A stretch of 64,000 bases of DNA from Marsupella aquatica (taxonomy: Eukaryota > Marchantiophyta). Location: contig OZ316896.1 in NCBI GenBank assembly GCA_973895155.1, forward strand, positions 1,612,001 through 1,676,000, written 5' to 3'. Under the pieces are notes generated by a model. The model saw nothing but the letters and a program-made list of their open reading frames with translations, ran no database searches and was not told the origin of the DNA. Each line of letters starts with the position of its first letter. The stretch's first letter is position 1. Made by a program: the position numbers and the translations under genes. Below, piece by piece: positions 35,052 to 46,395 of this stretch.

Positions 35052-35330
35052 AGGCCCTAGTTGTGTTCCACGTGGAGTTGGGACTAGAATTGAGGCTCTT
35101 GCTATTGAAGGCCGAAGACTAACACAGATTTGCTTTGCTTCACTGAGGTCGAGGACTTGACTCCATCATTATGCTGTGTGTCTATTATGAGAAGTTCGTG
35201 ACACTTGAGGTAATCAAGCTATCACTTTCTAGTTTACATTGTATTGTGACCTGACAGTGACTTAGACGGTTTGTAATGAATTTCTAACTGTGGAATTTTG
35301 AGTGTTATTTTCTCATGTTAACTTTTTGTC

Positions 35331-35616
35331 TTCGGGGGGTTGACTATCAAAAATCTTAGGAATCACGTGCGATCCAAAATAGGTATTTTTGACAGATTTT
35401 AACTAAATTTTTTTAAAGCGTAGGAGGCAAAAGAAGGTATTATAAACTCATGTTTTTAGAATATTCTTTAATATATACCCTTTATAAAGTAAAATAGGTT
35501 ATTAATATTGAAAATAGAGAATACTCTTGGAATATTTTCTTTATAAAATAGGTCTATTAATATTAGGCTAGGATCGCACGTGGTACCCCAAAATATACAC
35601 TTAGTTAACCCCCCAA
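35331..35616 (-). mobile_element. MITE 2, inverted copy of MITE 1
   Basis: The reverse complement of this segment matches MITE 1 over its full length, from GGGGGGTTAACTAAGTGTAT inward. Flanked by TTTTTGTC on both sides (35,323-35,330 and 35,618-35,625; 8 of 9 positions of a 9-bp site match). The pair is two independent insertions of one family in opposite orientation. Confidence 0.85.
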
Positions 35617-36046
35617 TTTTTTGTCCTTGTAACTCCCATAATGGATGCAGGTAATCTTGTTGCAGCCCTCATTCTTTTGTATCCACATTTTGCAAGTGGA
35701 GCATTGTAACACAAAGTTTTCCTACAGCTTAGCAGCAGGAAACAACAATTTCTGGATACTAGGGGCCCAAAGTTTCCCTATAGCTTCACCGTCGCATACA
35801 CGAGTATAATAATCAGAGGTGGTCAAAGAGGGACAATGTCATTTTTTGTAAATATTTACTCAATGTGAATTTTTACAAGATAGAAAATATATTTTCCCGT
35901 CTTTTACTTGCATAGATTCTACCATAGGTTGGGACTTGGGACGCAGATAGGGACTCAGAAAGTCACAATTTCAACTTTCAGTCTAGGAGGGAAAACATCT
36001 GCAATCATGAGGTAAATTACCATTGGGGATTCTTGGAGATACTTCA

Positions 36047-36400
36047 GGTGGATTGCATGATTGAGGACTACCAAAGGAGGCAAAAAAGTCTCCAGTCCTT
36101 TCACTAATCCAAGGACTGTCAACGGCCAAGATTAGCACATCTTAGGTAAAAAATACTTCATGACACACTTCCACAAATGTTGGGCATACTTCCAAGAGGT
36201 AAGGACTTTCGAAAAGTGTGGACACACTTCCAAAAGACTTGGCATGCAAGATCTAACCTTTCAATCTCAACTACTCAATCCTAGCCATCAAGGGATATAT
36301 GGCACATTCAATGCTCATGGACTCCTATTAAGTGCTCATGGAGTCCTTTCTTATGGAGAAAAAATGACTAAAATGGTAGTCCTCAATCATGCAATCCACC
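36047..36400. mobile_element. Small MITE with 26-bp inverted repeats
   Basis: GGTGGATTGCATGATTGAGG at the left end and its complement CCTCAATCATGCAATCCACC at the right end; the pairing extends to 26 bp. Flanked by TTCA on both sides (36,043-36,046 and 36,401-36,404). 354 bp, no coding capacity. Family unknown. The open frame at 36,160-36,534 crosses its right end and is not a gene. Confidence 0.8.
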
Positions 36401-36404
36401 TTCA

Positions 36405-37280
36405 ACGTCAGCTTGTAGACAAAAGAAAGGAGAAGAAGAGGAGTTTGGATTGCATTTTTGACATATGTTTAATATGGTTTGATTTGATAAGACAATCGGG
36501 TTTAATATTGACCAACAGATTGTATCATATATGAATTACTATAGTCTCCCCATTTGATCAAGAAAGAGAAATCTACACACTATAAGTTTGCACGAGTCTG
36601 AGTCCTTATAATTAGCTTGGTCTAGATCTACATTAAATCTCTTCAGTATAAGATTGTATTGATCTGTGATGACTTGAAGCTTTCTGTAGGAGTGTTGGGA
36701 GTGTTGTTTTCTGTCTCTTTGTCTCCGAATTGGCTCTCTTGAAGAATGGGAGCACAGAGTCATTCTTAGAGACGTGAAATCATCACTACTGTCCGCATTG
36801 TTGTGGTCATGTCTTTGGAACCAACGTTCCTTGTCATCAAACTTGTTTTCTACAGGCGGTCAATGTAAGCTTAATGTCGAATCGGATGTCAAGTTCTTCT
36901 ACAATGAACGCTACGTATTTGGATTGTGAGCTCTATCTGCCCAGGAAGGATCCCAGGAAAGGATATGGGAACTTGTAGCATATTCACAAATTGGCCATCA
37001 TCCAGGCCAAAAATTGTCATAGGGAGCATTCATGTTGGGGGGGTACTTGATCCCTCTGGATTAAGAGCAACAATTTTTTTCCTGTTTAGACTCTCGATTA
37101 AGACCCACACCGAGTCATTGATTCTGCTTGAGCTAAGCGTGCGTGGAAAGCAAGGTACATACAATGGATAGTGGCACGGTAGACTCGCTTGCGGAGCGGA
37201 TTCTCCTGCCGATTGGAGAATATTTGATCGGATCCTAGTAGCTCCTGGACTTTCAATTCTGCTTAGAAGGCACTACGGTT
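36405..37280. other. Intergenic, no gene recognised
   Basis: A weak open stretch at 36,926-37,171 reads KDMGTCSIFTNWPSSRPKIV and has no recognised homologue. No repeat structure seen. Confidence 0.35.
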
Positions 37281-38115
37281 CCGTAACTCAGTGTGGTACC
37301 TACTCTGGTAATAGTACCTAGTGTAAGTGTATTGTAGTTGTGTCAGTAGTAAACAATGGGGACGCAGTCTCATCTATATGTATCCTGGGCTATTCAATGT
37401 AAACGAACACATTTATTAATCAAGGGGTACCTAATCTGGCAATAGTAGTTGACAAGTTCTGAAGGTACCCAGTGGGTACCCAATCTGGTAATAGTAATTG
37501 ACAAGTAAAGTGGGTACCCACTATGGGAATAGTAGTTGACAAGTACCCAGTGGGTACCTACTCTGGTAATAGTACCTAGTGTAAGTGCATTGTAGTTTTG
37601 TCATTAGTAAACAATGGCGACACAGTCTCATCTATATGTATCCTGGGCTATTCAAAGTAAACGAACACATTAATCAGGGGGTACCCAACATGGTAATAAT
37701 AGTTGACAAGTACCGAACTCAAGGTTCCCAGTGCAAGACACAGTAGTTATCACTAAGAAACAACGGGTAGTAGAAGTATATACCACATGACTGTGACTGT
37801 GACTCTCTTCCACATGGTACTCCACCCCCATCCTTCTTTTTCGCCCTCACCCGTGAATTCGATTCCCGCCCTCGAAGTCATGGTCTACGGGCTTCAGCCT
37901 ACTAAGTAGCCTCTGAATCAAAGCTTCCCAATGCGCTTTATTAGTAAGATGAGATAATAATACCCTCGTTGATAAGAGTACGCTCATTGATCAAAGTACT
38001 CTCATTGATCAAAGTACAATATTTGATAAACGAATCCTCATTGATAAGAGTATCCTCACTGATATGAGTACCCTCATATCCTCACTGATATGAGTACCCT
38101 CACTGATAAATGTAC
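37281..38115 (+). repeat. Left long inverted repeat with internal tandem units
   Basis: Contains two copies of the AAACAATGG(G/C)GAC(G/A)CAGTCTC ... TATCCTGGGC ... GTAAACGAACACATT block (about 37,350 and 37,610). Between them are several GGGTACC(C/T)A repeats, followed by GATAAGAGTA-type repeats from 37,965 to 38,115. Confidence 0.85.
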
Positions 38116-38648
38116 CCATCTGAGTTTCATTAACCTAAATAACCCATGTATTCAATCTATTCACACTGCATATCTTCGTTGTGGTTCCATGGTACCAGTC
38201 GAATTCCAAGTTAATATTACATGTCAAACACTATCTGGGTTTGATTAACCCATCTGAGTTTCATTAACCTAAATAACCCAGTGGCAATCTAACCCGCAAA
38301 ACTACCACATGTCATGAAAGCAATCAGAACAACAACTAAAAGGCCTATGTTATCAAAGAACTACACTCAGGATATTTGTATGAAAGATTTTGATAATATG
38401 GAAATAATGGGAACATAATGGTTCAAATTAAATAATTTATCCACACTGCACATTAGAATCCTTTATGCTATCAAAATAACAAAATGGTATCAATATGGAA
38501 GCTTTATTCTGATACTTGAATTCTATCATCGACATGTTCTGTTCCTCACTAATTAATGACAATTTTAATTTAGTTCTAAAACTTCTTAGTAGATTAAGCT
38601 GGAAGACAATTCAAACACGAATTCTGACCTGTTGAAGAAAAAACTCGG

Positions 38649-39340
38649 CTATTTCTGCAAGTCTGTTGCAAACTGCACCAGCCATTGACTTCCTTCTAAA
38701 GTTGAAATATCATGAGCTTCTTCCATGATGTCTTTCAGCTCACTGTTTGTGAATCCCTTATGAACTGCCAAATTGGCATCACTGTAAGCACCTAGTATAT
38801 CCAACAAGCCCTGACCAGGAAACGATGGGAGGAAATGACTGTTCGCAACCTCCTTGATGAGTTCGATTTTTGTCATATTCTCTTCTGTTGGGAAGCCACT
38901 GTGTAGCCTTTGAATCTGCATCTTGCACTCTGCAACAAATCAACTCGTGGAGTTCGATAACCAGCATCCTGATAAGCAGCTTTTAATATCTTCCCAGCAT
39001 TCAGTTTTGCTAACTTCACTTTTCTGGACTTACTCCAATCCTGGAAAATTCTTCTCACATGAATACTATGATACTCATTCTTATAATATTCCCATGCTCG
39101 ATCATCCAGTCGACTCTTTTGTGCAGCCTTGACTTCTGCCTTGACTTCATCCTTTATTACACCCCTTAAGACAGTCATCATTGATTGCACATCAGGCAAA
39201 TCCTGATGTCTACGTGTGTCGGCAGTGCACTCGATGTTCGTCATTCCTAGCCAAGTTAAGTCTCTCATATGCTTCTCTCTTGCCACAACTTCAAAGGCTT
39301 TTCCATCACTCACCTTTAAACGCTTGGGTGGGGTTCCCAA
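38649..39340 (-). CDS. Hypothetical protein inside the long-TIR segment
   Basis: Minus-strand frames 39,340-38,873 and 38,921-38,649 overlap in different frames and probably form one gene with a frameshift or a small intron. The first part reads SLGTPPKRLKVSDGKAFEVV, then REKHMRDLTWLGM, and a charged helical region (IKDEVKAEVKAAQKSRLDD, then HVRRIFQDWSKSRKVKLAK). The second reads MTKIELIKEVANSHFLPSFP, GFTNSELKDIMEEAHDIS and QWLVQFATDLQ. It is well-formed globular-looking sequence but I recognise no family. It could be the element's own protein. Upstream residues in the longer open frame come from the adjacent minisatellite and are excluded. Confidence 0.4.
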
Positions 39341-39389
39341 TGAGACCATATTCACTACTGCAGAACAATATCTCCTTTCTCGTGGCATG

Positions 39390-39965
39390 GTGCCAGTGAT
39401 GGTGGCAGCGATTATGGCAGTGATGAAAGCAGCGATGGTGACAGCGATCAAAGCAACGATGAAAGCAGCGATCAAAGCAGCGATAGTGGCGGCGATGAAA
39501 GCAGCGAGCGATTGTGGCAGCGATTGTGATAGTGGACCTCGCCTCCAACATGCGGTGATGGTGGCAACGATGAAAGTAGCGATTGTGGCAACGATGAAAG
39601 CAGCGGATATCGCCTCCGACATGCGGTGATAATGGTAGCGTTGGTGGTACGGTTCGTGGCAGCAATGGCGATAGCTAGCAATGGTGGCAGCGATAGTAGA
39701 AGTGGGTGACGATGGTGACAGCAATGGCGGCGATGGGCGACTGTGACGGCAATGGTGGCAGTGAGCGACGATGCGGCGATGGTGACAACAATGGTGGCAG
39801 CGAGCAATGGTGGCGGCGATAGTGGCAGCACCGACGATGCGGCGATGGTGACAGCAATGGTGGCAGCGAGCAATGGTGGCGGCGATGGTGACAACAATGG
39901 TGGCGGCGATGGTGACAACAATGGTGGCAACGAGCAATGGTGGCGGCGATAGTGGCAGCACCGAA
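39390..39965. repeat. Minisatellite, GGCGATGGTGACAACAATGG-type units
   Basis: Tandem, irregular repeats built from GGCGATGGTGAC, AACAATGGTGGCAGCGAGCA and GATGAAAGCAGCG. All three forward and reverse frames stay open, which produces several false ORFs of His/Arg/Ala/Thr/Ile-rich composition. Confidence 0.9.
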
Positions 39966-40089
39966 GGTAGTAACGAAAGAAGGGGTTTCCAACAAAGGTC
40001 ATGGCGATGGCGCAATGATGAAAGTAGTGTCGGATGCGGGATGGGGTCAAGATTATGGAAGAAAAATGAGAGGTCAATTAACTATAGAG

Positions 40090-42780
40090 ATGATATGATG
40101 ATGGCATCGGTAGTGAGTGCAACGAAGGCAACAACGATTCGAAGATGGAACTCGAATCCTCGGGTCCACTTCATTAAGACGACCGTAATCCTTGGGTCCA
40201 CTTCATTAAGAAAGTGAAGAACACTGTACTCCACCTGCGACACTATTAGAGGCAAGGAGGGAATCAAACAGTGCACTTCTCATGACATGCTCAGAACAAA
40301 AATAGCTAAAGATGAAGATATGGAGCACACACGGTAAAAAGGACAGTCACTACTCACCCACAGCTTGGCAGAAACAAGGACGCTCATCGGCTGGGAGGGT
40401 GGCATATGCAGGACCAAGACGAATGACAAGAGTAGGCCTGAGTTTGTCATCAACGTCATGTTAGTCGACAAGATATGACCATTGCTTCAACTCTTCACTG
40501 GTTAGAAAGTAGTATGTCCACCTCCAGCTTATGGTCCTTTGCACTTTGGCAACAAATTTCTTCACACTCCCATTTGCGGCCATAAAGAAATTTTCCAGTT
40601 CCTGACCTGAAAGCCTAAGCAAAATCCAAAAAAACTGCTTACTATACTCATCCTCATGCCTCTAGGTATCAACAGTAATATAACCCGAAGACCTTCGCTA
40701 CCTCAGTGGGTCAGATACTGGTTAAATGTATGTCGAATACAAGTTCAAAGCCAAAACTCTCCTAAACTTAAAGCAGATAGGCTCATACACTGTCCTAACA
40801 CCTAGTATACAACCGAAAATCAAGCCTATCAAAAGCGTCTCAGGAAAATTCTACCCTCCCAGCTGTTTGTCCTGGCACATACGGTTGCTCATTATACGTC
40901 CAACGCAGATGACAGTCATGACTTTCCTTACTATCATGGAAAGCCTAAAACACAAATTTTAAAGGCAAATGTTCGATTGACACCTGCAGTGCACCTGCAC
41001 ATGACTTCTATTTCATTTTTCCTTCTTTTCTTGTTTGGATACAAACTTTTATTTCCTGTGGACAGCATTGACTAATGTGCGCACTCAAACCTACCCCATT
41101 GTAGCACATAAGTAGCAAACTTCACTTCTAGCGTACAGTTCTACGCAAAGTTCTCGACACAATGTAAGAGTTGCTTGGGCGTTTCTGCGTACCTTTCTGG
41201 CACCTCAACTTTTGCTGACTCCAGGACTTGCCTAAGGTCATTCATTGTCTCGGTCGGTCTTGATTCGGAAACTTGAGCTCTAGTCCTGCATTGGTGTGTG
41301 GCAAATTTGTGTGAGCACCAAAGAGTCAGTCTTTTTCTGAAGTGGACCCATGTTTAGGATGCTCAGCGAACATCTTTCTAAACTTTCAGAACGAACGACA
41401 ATCCTGTGATGTGAAAGATCCGTTACAGGCAGCTTAAGTATACTCTTTGTGGGCAAACGAGATGGCTTCTCCAACCTCATTAAACACAAACCAAATTACT
41501 GAAATAATCATTAATCACGGAAATGAACATCAGTCCTTGGCTGCAGGTCCTGATTCTTAAGCCCAGAGATTTCTTCCCATTTCAAGTTTCATGTTCAATG
41601 CAAGGGATAAGTTGTCCAGTAACTTTCAACCCAGCTCATTGTAAGTGTTTCAGCTTGTGGTAGGGAATACAGTAATACAGGCATTTACCCATCATCAGAT
41701 ACATGACGAGATTTACCTTTCCACCTGTGGATCTTGTGGAGGAGCTAACACTCTGTCCAGCACATCAGGATCAAAAGCTTGTTGATATTCATCTATAGCA
41801 CTAGAAACAGCTGTTGCAAGAGAGAGAAAAATCAATGGTTTGGAAAACAATGGAAAAACAGGACTAAGTAGCCAATTAAATTCCAATTCAGCAAGGTCAA
41901 GCAAATGAGAGAAAGCTACGGCGCAATTGATTCCGCAAATGAGCCAATTGTTTTCTTACAAAATTCACAACATTAACAGGACAGGACAATTCGTCTTCTA
42001 ATTTCTCTTCAAGCTAGAGATAACCCCCAGTCAACTCGAAGATGTGTACCGTGACGTCCCCCCACCAATACCCACCAAAAGAGATGGACGACGAGGGGAG
42101 TCGTCACGGACGTGAACTCTAACCAACAATAAAACAGGAAAAATCAAATTAGCACATAGCTGGAATGGATCACTCTATCGAATCTAGCAAGGAGTGACGG
42201 AAGCGAACCATTTGAGTGGCCGCGGCAACATCAAAGTCTATGGAAGCAATAGTACATAACCAACCTGTGTTCCTTCCACAAGGTGTCGCAAAGGAGCCCA
42301 TCGCAGAAACCAGCTAAATGGTGGAGCTTGCAACAGAGAGATCCCTTGGAGTCCCCACCAAACTTGCAGACACTTGCCCCTAAGGGATACTCTCCTCACA
42401 GCCTCTAAGGCGGCAACCCTCAGTAAAAACACGACAAATTGTCCCGTGGAAGCTTTTGTGATACGAACCCTCGTCAGAGACAGGATTGGTGCCATGGACA
42501 TTCTCAAAAGCCTTCGGGGCAAAGAAACGGAGGAAAACCTGTTGGTTTTGCTCACAGGTACTTGAGCAGCAGCACTTTTGTCTTCTGTTGCCTTAGCCTG
42601 CTGGCTCCTCACTCTGCTCGATCCAACATCCCTGCCCACGAATTTACTCCCCAAAATGCTCTCCCTCTTCTTTCCATCCATCCTTGAAGATGATCTCAAC
42701 CCATCTCCTCCGTCGAAGCTGCTCGTCATAGGGTGGTGCTCGTCCTTCCGCGCCTTCCTCGGCCCTATTGCTGCCGCCAT
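40090..42780 (-). pseudogene. CRAL-TRIO (Sec14-like) domain gene, degenerate or truncated
   Basis: Minus-strand exon-like pieces, 5' to 3'. 42,780-42,263: basic N-terminus, then RRLLRMSMAPILSL and RWAPLRHLVEGTQ before a GT. About 41,875-41,717: LFSKPLIFLSLATAVSSAID and DRVLAPPQDPQVE before GTAAAT. About 41,480-41,290: a weak piece. About 41,275-41,190: TMNDLRQVLESAKVEVPER before GTACGC. About 40,610-40,365: ENFFMAANGSVKKFVAKVQR, TISWRWTYYFLTSEELKQW, then PTLVIRLGPAYATLPADERP before GTGAGT. About 40,250-40,175: VSQVEYSVLHFLNEVDPRIT. These match the start of a CRAL-TRIO lipid-binding protein (phosphoinositide or lipid transfer). A TAG interrupts the piece after SYLVD. The remaining lipid-pocket half is missing; after 40,175 the sequence becomes repeats. 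It is probably a captured or truncated gene. Confidence 0.6.
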
Positions 42781-43419
42781 GGCATCGACAACAACAGAGG
42801 CCGAGACAAGGCCAAACGCAGCGCCACTTTCCTTCTACAGTACATGATGGCCGTTTACCCAAATCCTTCACAGCCTCTCCAATTTCAAAGCGGAAACTCC
42901 CAGTCCGAGGATTCCACAATAGAATTTCATTTAAAAAATCACAGCCCGTCCATGTGACTACAAACATCACCAGTTCCCTGCGAAATCCTTGATGAACAGG
43001 CCCGCATCGTCATCCTGGCAGATTCTAATCGACATTTTTTAAATGTTCCAATAGGTCAATCATCTTGCTCCTCCTACGCCTCTACTCAATCTCATCACCT
43101 GCCGTGCCATTGGCCAAGTCGGAGAAGCAGCACCAGCACCAGCACTGTAGTGTTCAAAGTGTGCCTACTCTCTAGTCCCTACCATCCCATCCAAACCCAC
43201 ACCACACCAATCACAACACCATAATCCCCTATCTTGTGCTCCACGTGAAGAGCGCAAGAGAGAAGTTACAGTCTGCGTAAACTGCATCGATCAATTTTAT
43301 TTGGGCATAACTTGAATCATCATCGTGCTCTTCGCGGATGAAAGAACGAACAACACAAGAGACAGCAACACTCAGCATCGGGTTTCGGCCTTCCCAATGT
43401 ACAATTGCCTCGACGGACA

Positions 43420-43650
43420 CGTTACTCCACTTTACAGATAAGGCAAAGGAACGGAACGGAGTCTATAACATGTAAAGTCAGGTTACTCCACTTTACAGGT
43501 AAGGCGAAGGAACGGAACGGAGTCTGTAACATGTAAAGTCATGTAAAGTCACCCCTCCACTTTACACGTAGGGCAAAAGGAACGGAATGGATTCTGTAAC
43601 ATGTAAAGTCACGTTACTCCACTTTACAGGTAAGGCAATGGAACGGAACG
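43420..43650. repeat. Minisatellite, ~63-bp unit, four copies
   Basis: Units share GTTACTCCACTTTACAGGTA, AAGGAACGGAACGGAGTCTG and TAACATGTAAAGTCA, with small variations and one 10-bp TGTAAAGTCA duplication. Lies upstream of the CRAL-TRIO start on the minus strand. Confidence 0.9.
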
Positions 43651-43675
43651 AAAGGGAGTCATTGATTCGTACAAA

Positions 43676-44381
43676 GATTCGAAGATGGAACTCGAATGAT
43701 GGATCATTATTGTACGCATTTCAATGATATGATGCGAAGGAATCGAATACCAGAATGCACGGTACATGGATGTATAGGTGATTTGTCAAAGTTTGATTCA
43801 AAAGCTGATCGAATATACTACATACTTTCTCAAAAGTCAGTTGTTTCCATCAAAGGGAGAATTGATTCGGCATCTATTTGACTGTCACAACATTCCATTG
43901 ATTCCTAAGTATGATAGTATGTGCATTCTGGCACTCATGTCAGGATTGGAAGATGGAATCGAAACATTCGATTGAATGTACTAACCATCTACGTGGTCAC
44001 ATTGAGGAGTCGCTGCAAGAGTGCGAAACATATGGTTACAGAGGTGTTCAAGTCCAACCAATTGATGGACAACATTTAGATATTACTGATAGAAGTATAT
44101 CTTATAGATCTGTAATAATCTCTTTCAAATGTATATTCTGCAATCATGACCAGCACATTTGCGATGAACAGAGACTTGGACCTGTATGTTATCAAACGGG
44201 TTCTGGTATTAACTACTTTGGTCATATTAAGACTCATTTAAAGAGGATTCCATTAGAAAGAGAAACATACTGCCCTGCCTCAATGATGAGCGGGACGCTT
44301 TTCACTTTATGCAAGTACAATTTGAAGATGACACGGAATGAGATGGTTATACACTTGAAAAGTGTACATTGTATATACTAG
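43676..44381 (+). pseudogene. Zinc-finger-like remnant
   Basis: Joined across frames this reads as repeated C-x2-C...H-x3-5-H-like units: SKGELIRHLFDCHNIPLIPK, CQDWKMESKHSIECTNHLRG, FKCIFCNHDQHICDEQ with FGHIKTHLKRIP, and TLCKYNLKMTRNEMVIHLKS before VHC. The last 471 bases (43,911-44,381) form one open frame. No family recognised beyond the finger pattern. The first 22 bases (43,676-43,697) are identical to 40,136-40,157, at the point where CRAL-TRIO homology ends. Confidence 0.4.
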
Positions 44382-45600
44382 AGTAGTTAGCTCTAGTTGT
44401 AGTTGGCATCATTATGGACCCCACTAGAGGTCCCTTCCAAAATTCCTAGCACCACAGCGTGCCACGTCAACAACAACCCGCAACAAACAAGACTCGTCGG
44501 TTTTGTGAATCAAACTTATAGTTTTCATTCGTGTTTGTGTCAATTTGGGTGTAAATTTTGGGACGCCGTGCCATAAAAAGAAAAGTAAAAACATTGGAAA
44601 TGCAAAGAGCAAGATGGTTAAAACTGTCACTATGTAACCGTTTTAGTTACATTTTCAATTTTAAAACTTAAATTCAAAGATTTATAAAAAGTATTTTTCA
44701 TATAATAAATAATGACTAATAACTAATAACTAACTTGATAACTTCCTTGTTAAACCGTAACTCCCGGTATGTAAGGACCTCTCGTATTGTACGACCATTA
44801 ATGTTGGGAAGAGCACATAGAAACCCAGGATCAGGGAGGAGGAATGGCTAGAATCTTGAAAGTTCATCGAATTTTATACTCAAAACTATTTACTCATTCT
44901 CAAAACAAAAAACACCTAGTCGTAGATCTCATTGAGATCTTTCTTTTGCATCCTAGATCGCCTTCTAGCATGGATGAATAAGATTTCCAGAGGCATTACA
45001 AAATGGACGACAAAGATCATAAAATCAACAAAATCGACGGCTAGGAAGGCTTGGATTTGTTTAATTTTTCATTTGAAAAATATTAACCCATTTGCAAAAC
45101 GGACAGAACCCATCCATAGATCTATTTGAGATCTTTCTTTTGAGCCATAGATTGGCCATTATGATGGACGAACGAGATTTCCGGAGATAAGAAATGGAGA
45201 CGGCTCAGATCGACTCTTCCCCCTGATTTTATTAGCCAAGGGGTCCATGAACTAATTTTATAGTATTGTTCAATTGATATCCATTGAACTGAACGATGAC
45301 CATAATCGATTGCTCTCTAAGTCATTATCAACTCTCAGATCTTGTATCGTCTAGTATTTCATTAAAAATATCTTGATTATATACAATTCATGTAATTTGC
45401 TAATCAGCACATAGTTGTGTTGTTTTAAAATATTGATTCAGTTTTTCTTGAATTTGACTAGTTTCATAGTAATTAATTCTTCACTGTAGGATACCTCTCG
45501 GCCTATCCTTCTTTGAATACTGTATTTATTCACTATATGCGAACTTGAATCTTACTATGAACATGACTTACTAAATGGAGATATTTCAATTGTCTATTGT
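44382..45600. other. AT-rich spacer with a diverged tandem duplication
   Basis: About 44,920-45,010 and 45,112-45,200 share GTAGATCT-ATTGAGATCTTTCTTTTG-like sequence and GATGGA(T/C)GAA(T/C)(A/G)AGATTTCC(A/G)GAGG. The short ORF at 44,932-45,129 is an artefact of this repeat. No gene seen. Confidence 0.5.
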
Positions 45601-46395
45601 CGCTCATATCAGTGAGGATACTCTTATCAATGAGGATAGGTTTATCAAATATTGTACTTTGATCAATGAAGCCCGTAGACCATGACTTCGAGGGTGGGAA
45701 TTGAATTCACGGGTGAGGGAAAAAAAAGAGATGGGGGTGGAGTACCATGTGGAAGAGAGTCACAATCACAATCATGTGGAATATACTTCTACTACCCGTT
45801 GTTTCTTAGTGATAACTACTGTGTCTTGCACTCGGTACCTTCGGTACTTGTCATTTACTATTGCCATATTGGGTACCCATTGGGTACCTTTGGTACTTGT
45901 CAACTACTATTACTAGAGTGGGTACCCACTTTACTTGTCAATTACTATTACCAGATTGGGTACCCACTGGGTACCTTCGGTACTTGTCAACTACTATTGC
46001 CAGATTAGGTACCCCTTGATTAATGTGTTCGTTTACATTGAATAGCCCAGGATACATATAGATGAGACTGTGTCCCCATTGTTTACTACTGACACAACTA
46101 TAATGCACTTACACTAGGTACTATTACCAGAGTAGGTACCCACTGGGTACCTTCGGTACTTGTCAACTACTATTACAGAGTGGGTACCCACTTTACTAGC
46201 TTGTCAATTACTATTACCAGATTAGGTACCCACTGGGTACATTCTGTACTTGTCAACTACTATAATTACCAGATTGGGTACCTTCGGTACTTGTCAACTA
46301 CTATTACCAAATTGGGTACCCCCTGATTAATGTGTTCATTTACATTGAATAGCCCAGGATACATATAGATGAGACTGCGTCCCCATTGTTTATCC
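45601..46395 (-). repeat. Right long inverted repeat with internal tandem units
   Basis: Inverse of 37,281-38,115. Contains more GGTACCTTCGGTACTTGTCAACTACTATTACCAG units than the left arm and two TGAATAGCCCAGGATACATA blocks (about 46,038 and 46,350). Confidence 0.85.

Larger units (their letters stand above)
33040..35330 (+). pseudogene. Remnant of unrecognised gene, right part, interrupted by a MITE and a non-autonomous transposon
   Basis: Continuation of the gene fragment at 6883-7294. Pieces outside the insertions: 33,040-33,136 (Gly/Arg-rich), 33,428-33,968 and 35,052 onward. Open stretches read PYMFFVKATVVLEQWTLYNP, and later VFSVPISVLHGEDYDTSFKV with AWFEDPDTRWKEF and FFHPNDATVHEFDVV. 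The last continues across the 33,969-35,043 insertion as IGPSCVPRGVGTRIEALAIE. The VxWF...RW...FHP pattern faintly recalls the C-terminus of the transposase (VRFEWF...HRF...FHLHP), so this could be an older, distant relative, but that is speculative. Stops and shifts make it non-functional. Confidence 0.4.
37281..46395. mobile_element. Segment bounded by long inverted repeats carrying host-gene fragments (Pack-type element candidate)
   Basis: About 0.8 kb at the left (37,281-38,115) is present in inverted orientation at the right (45,601-46,395). Shared landmarks are the TATGTATCCTGGGCTATTCA block, repeated GGTACCCA(C/G)TGGGTACC units, TTGACAAGTACC, a GTGGAGTACCA(C/T)GTGG block, and the TGATAAGAGTATCCTCA(C/T)TGAT repeats. 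Inside are a CRAL-TRIO gene fragment, an unknown minus-strand ORF, two minisatellites and a zinc-finger-like remnant. Long TIRs with captured gene pieces are typical of Pack-MULEs. I could not fix the outermost bases or find a clean target duplication, because the terminal units are repeated different numbers of times on the two sides. A simple inverted duplication of a repeat is the alternative. Confidence 0.6.

Noticed and set aside
37348-37720. Regular repeats resembling a CRISPR-like array
   Set aside because: Plant nuclear context, variable unit length, no unique equal-length spacers; they are tandem units of a transposon arm.
39306-40077. Long Ala/Thr/Ile/His/Arg-rich ORFs (up to 380 residues)
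   Set aside because: Pure minisatellite translation; all frames are open across 39.39-39.97 kb.
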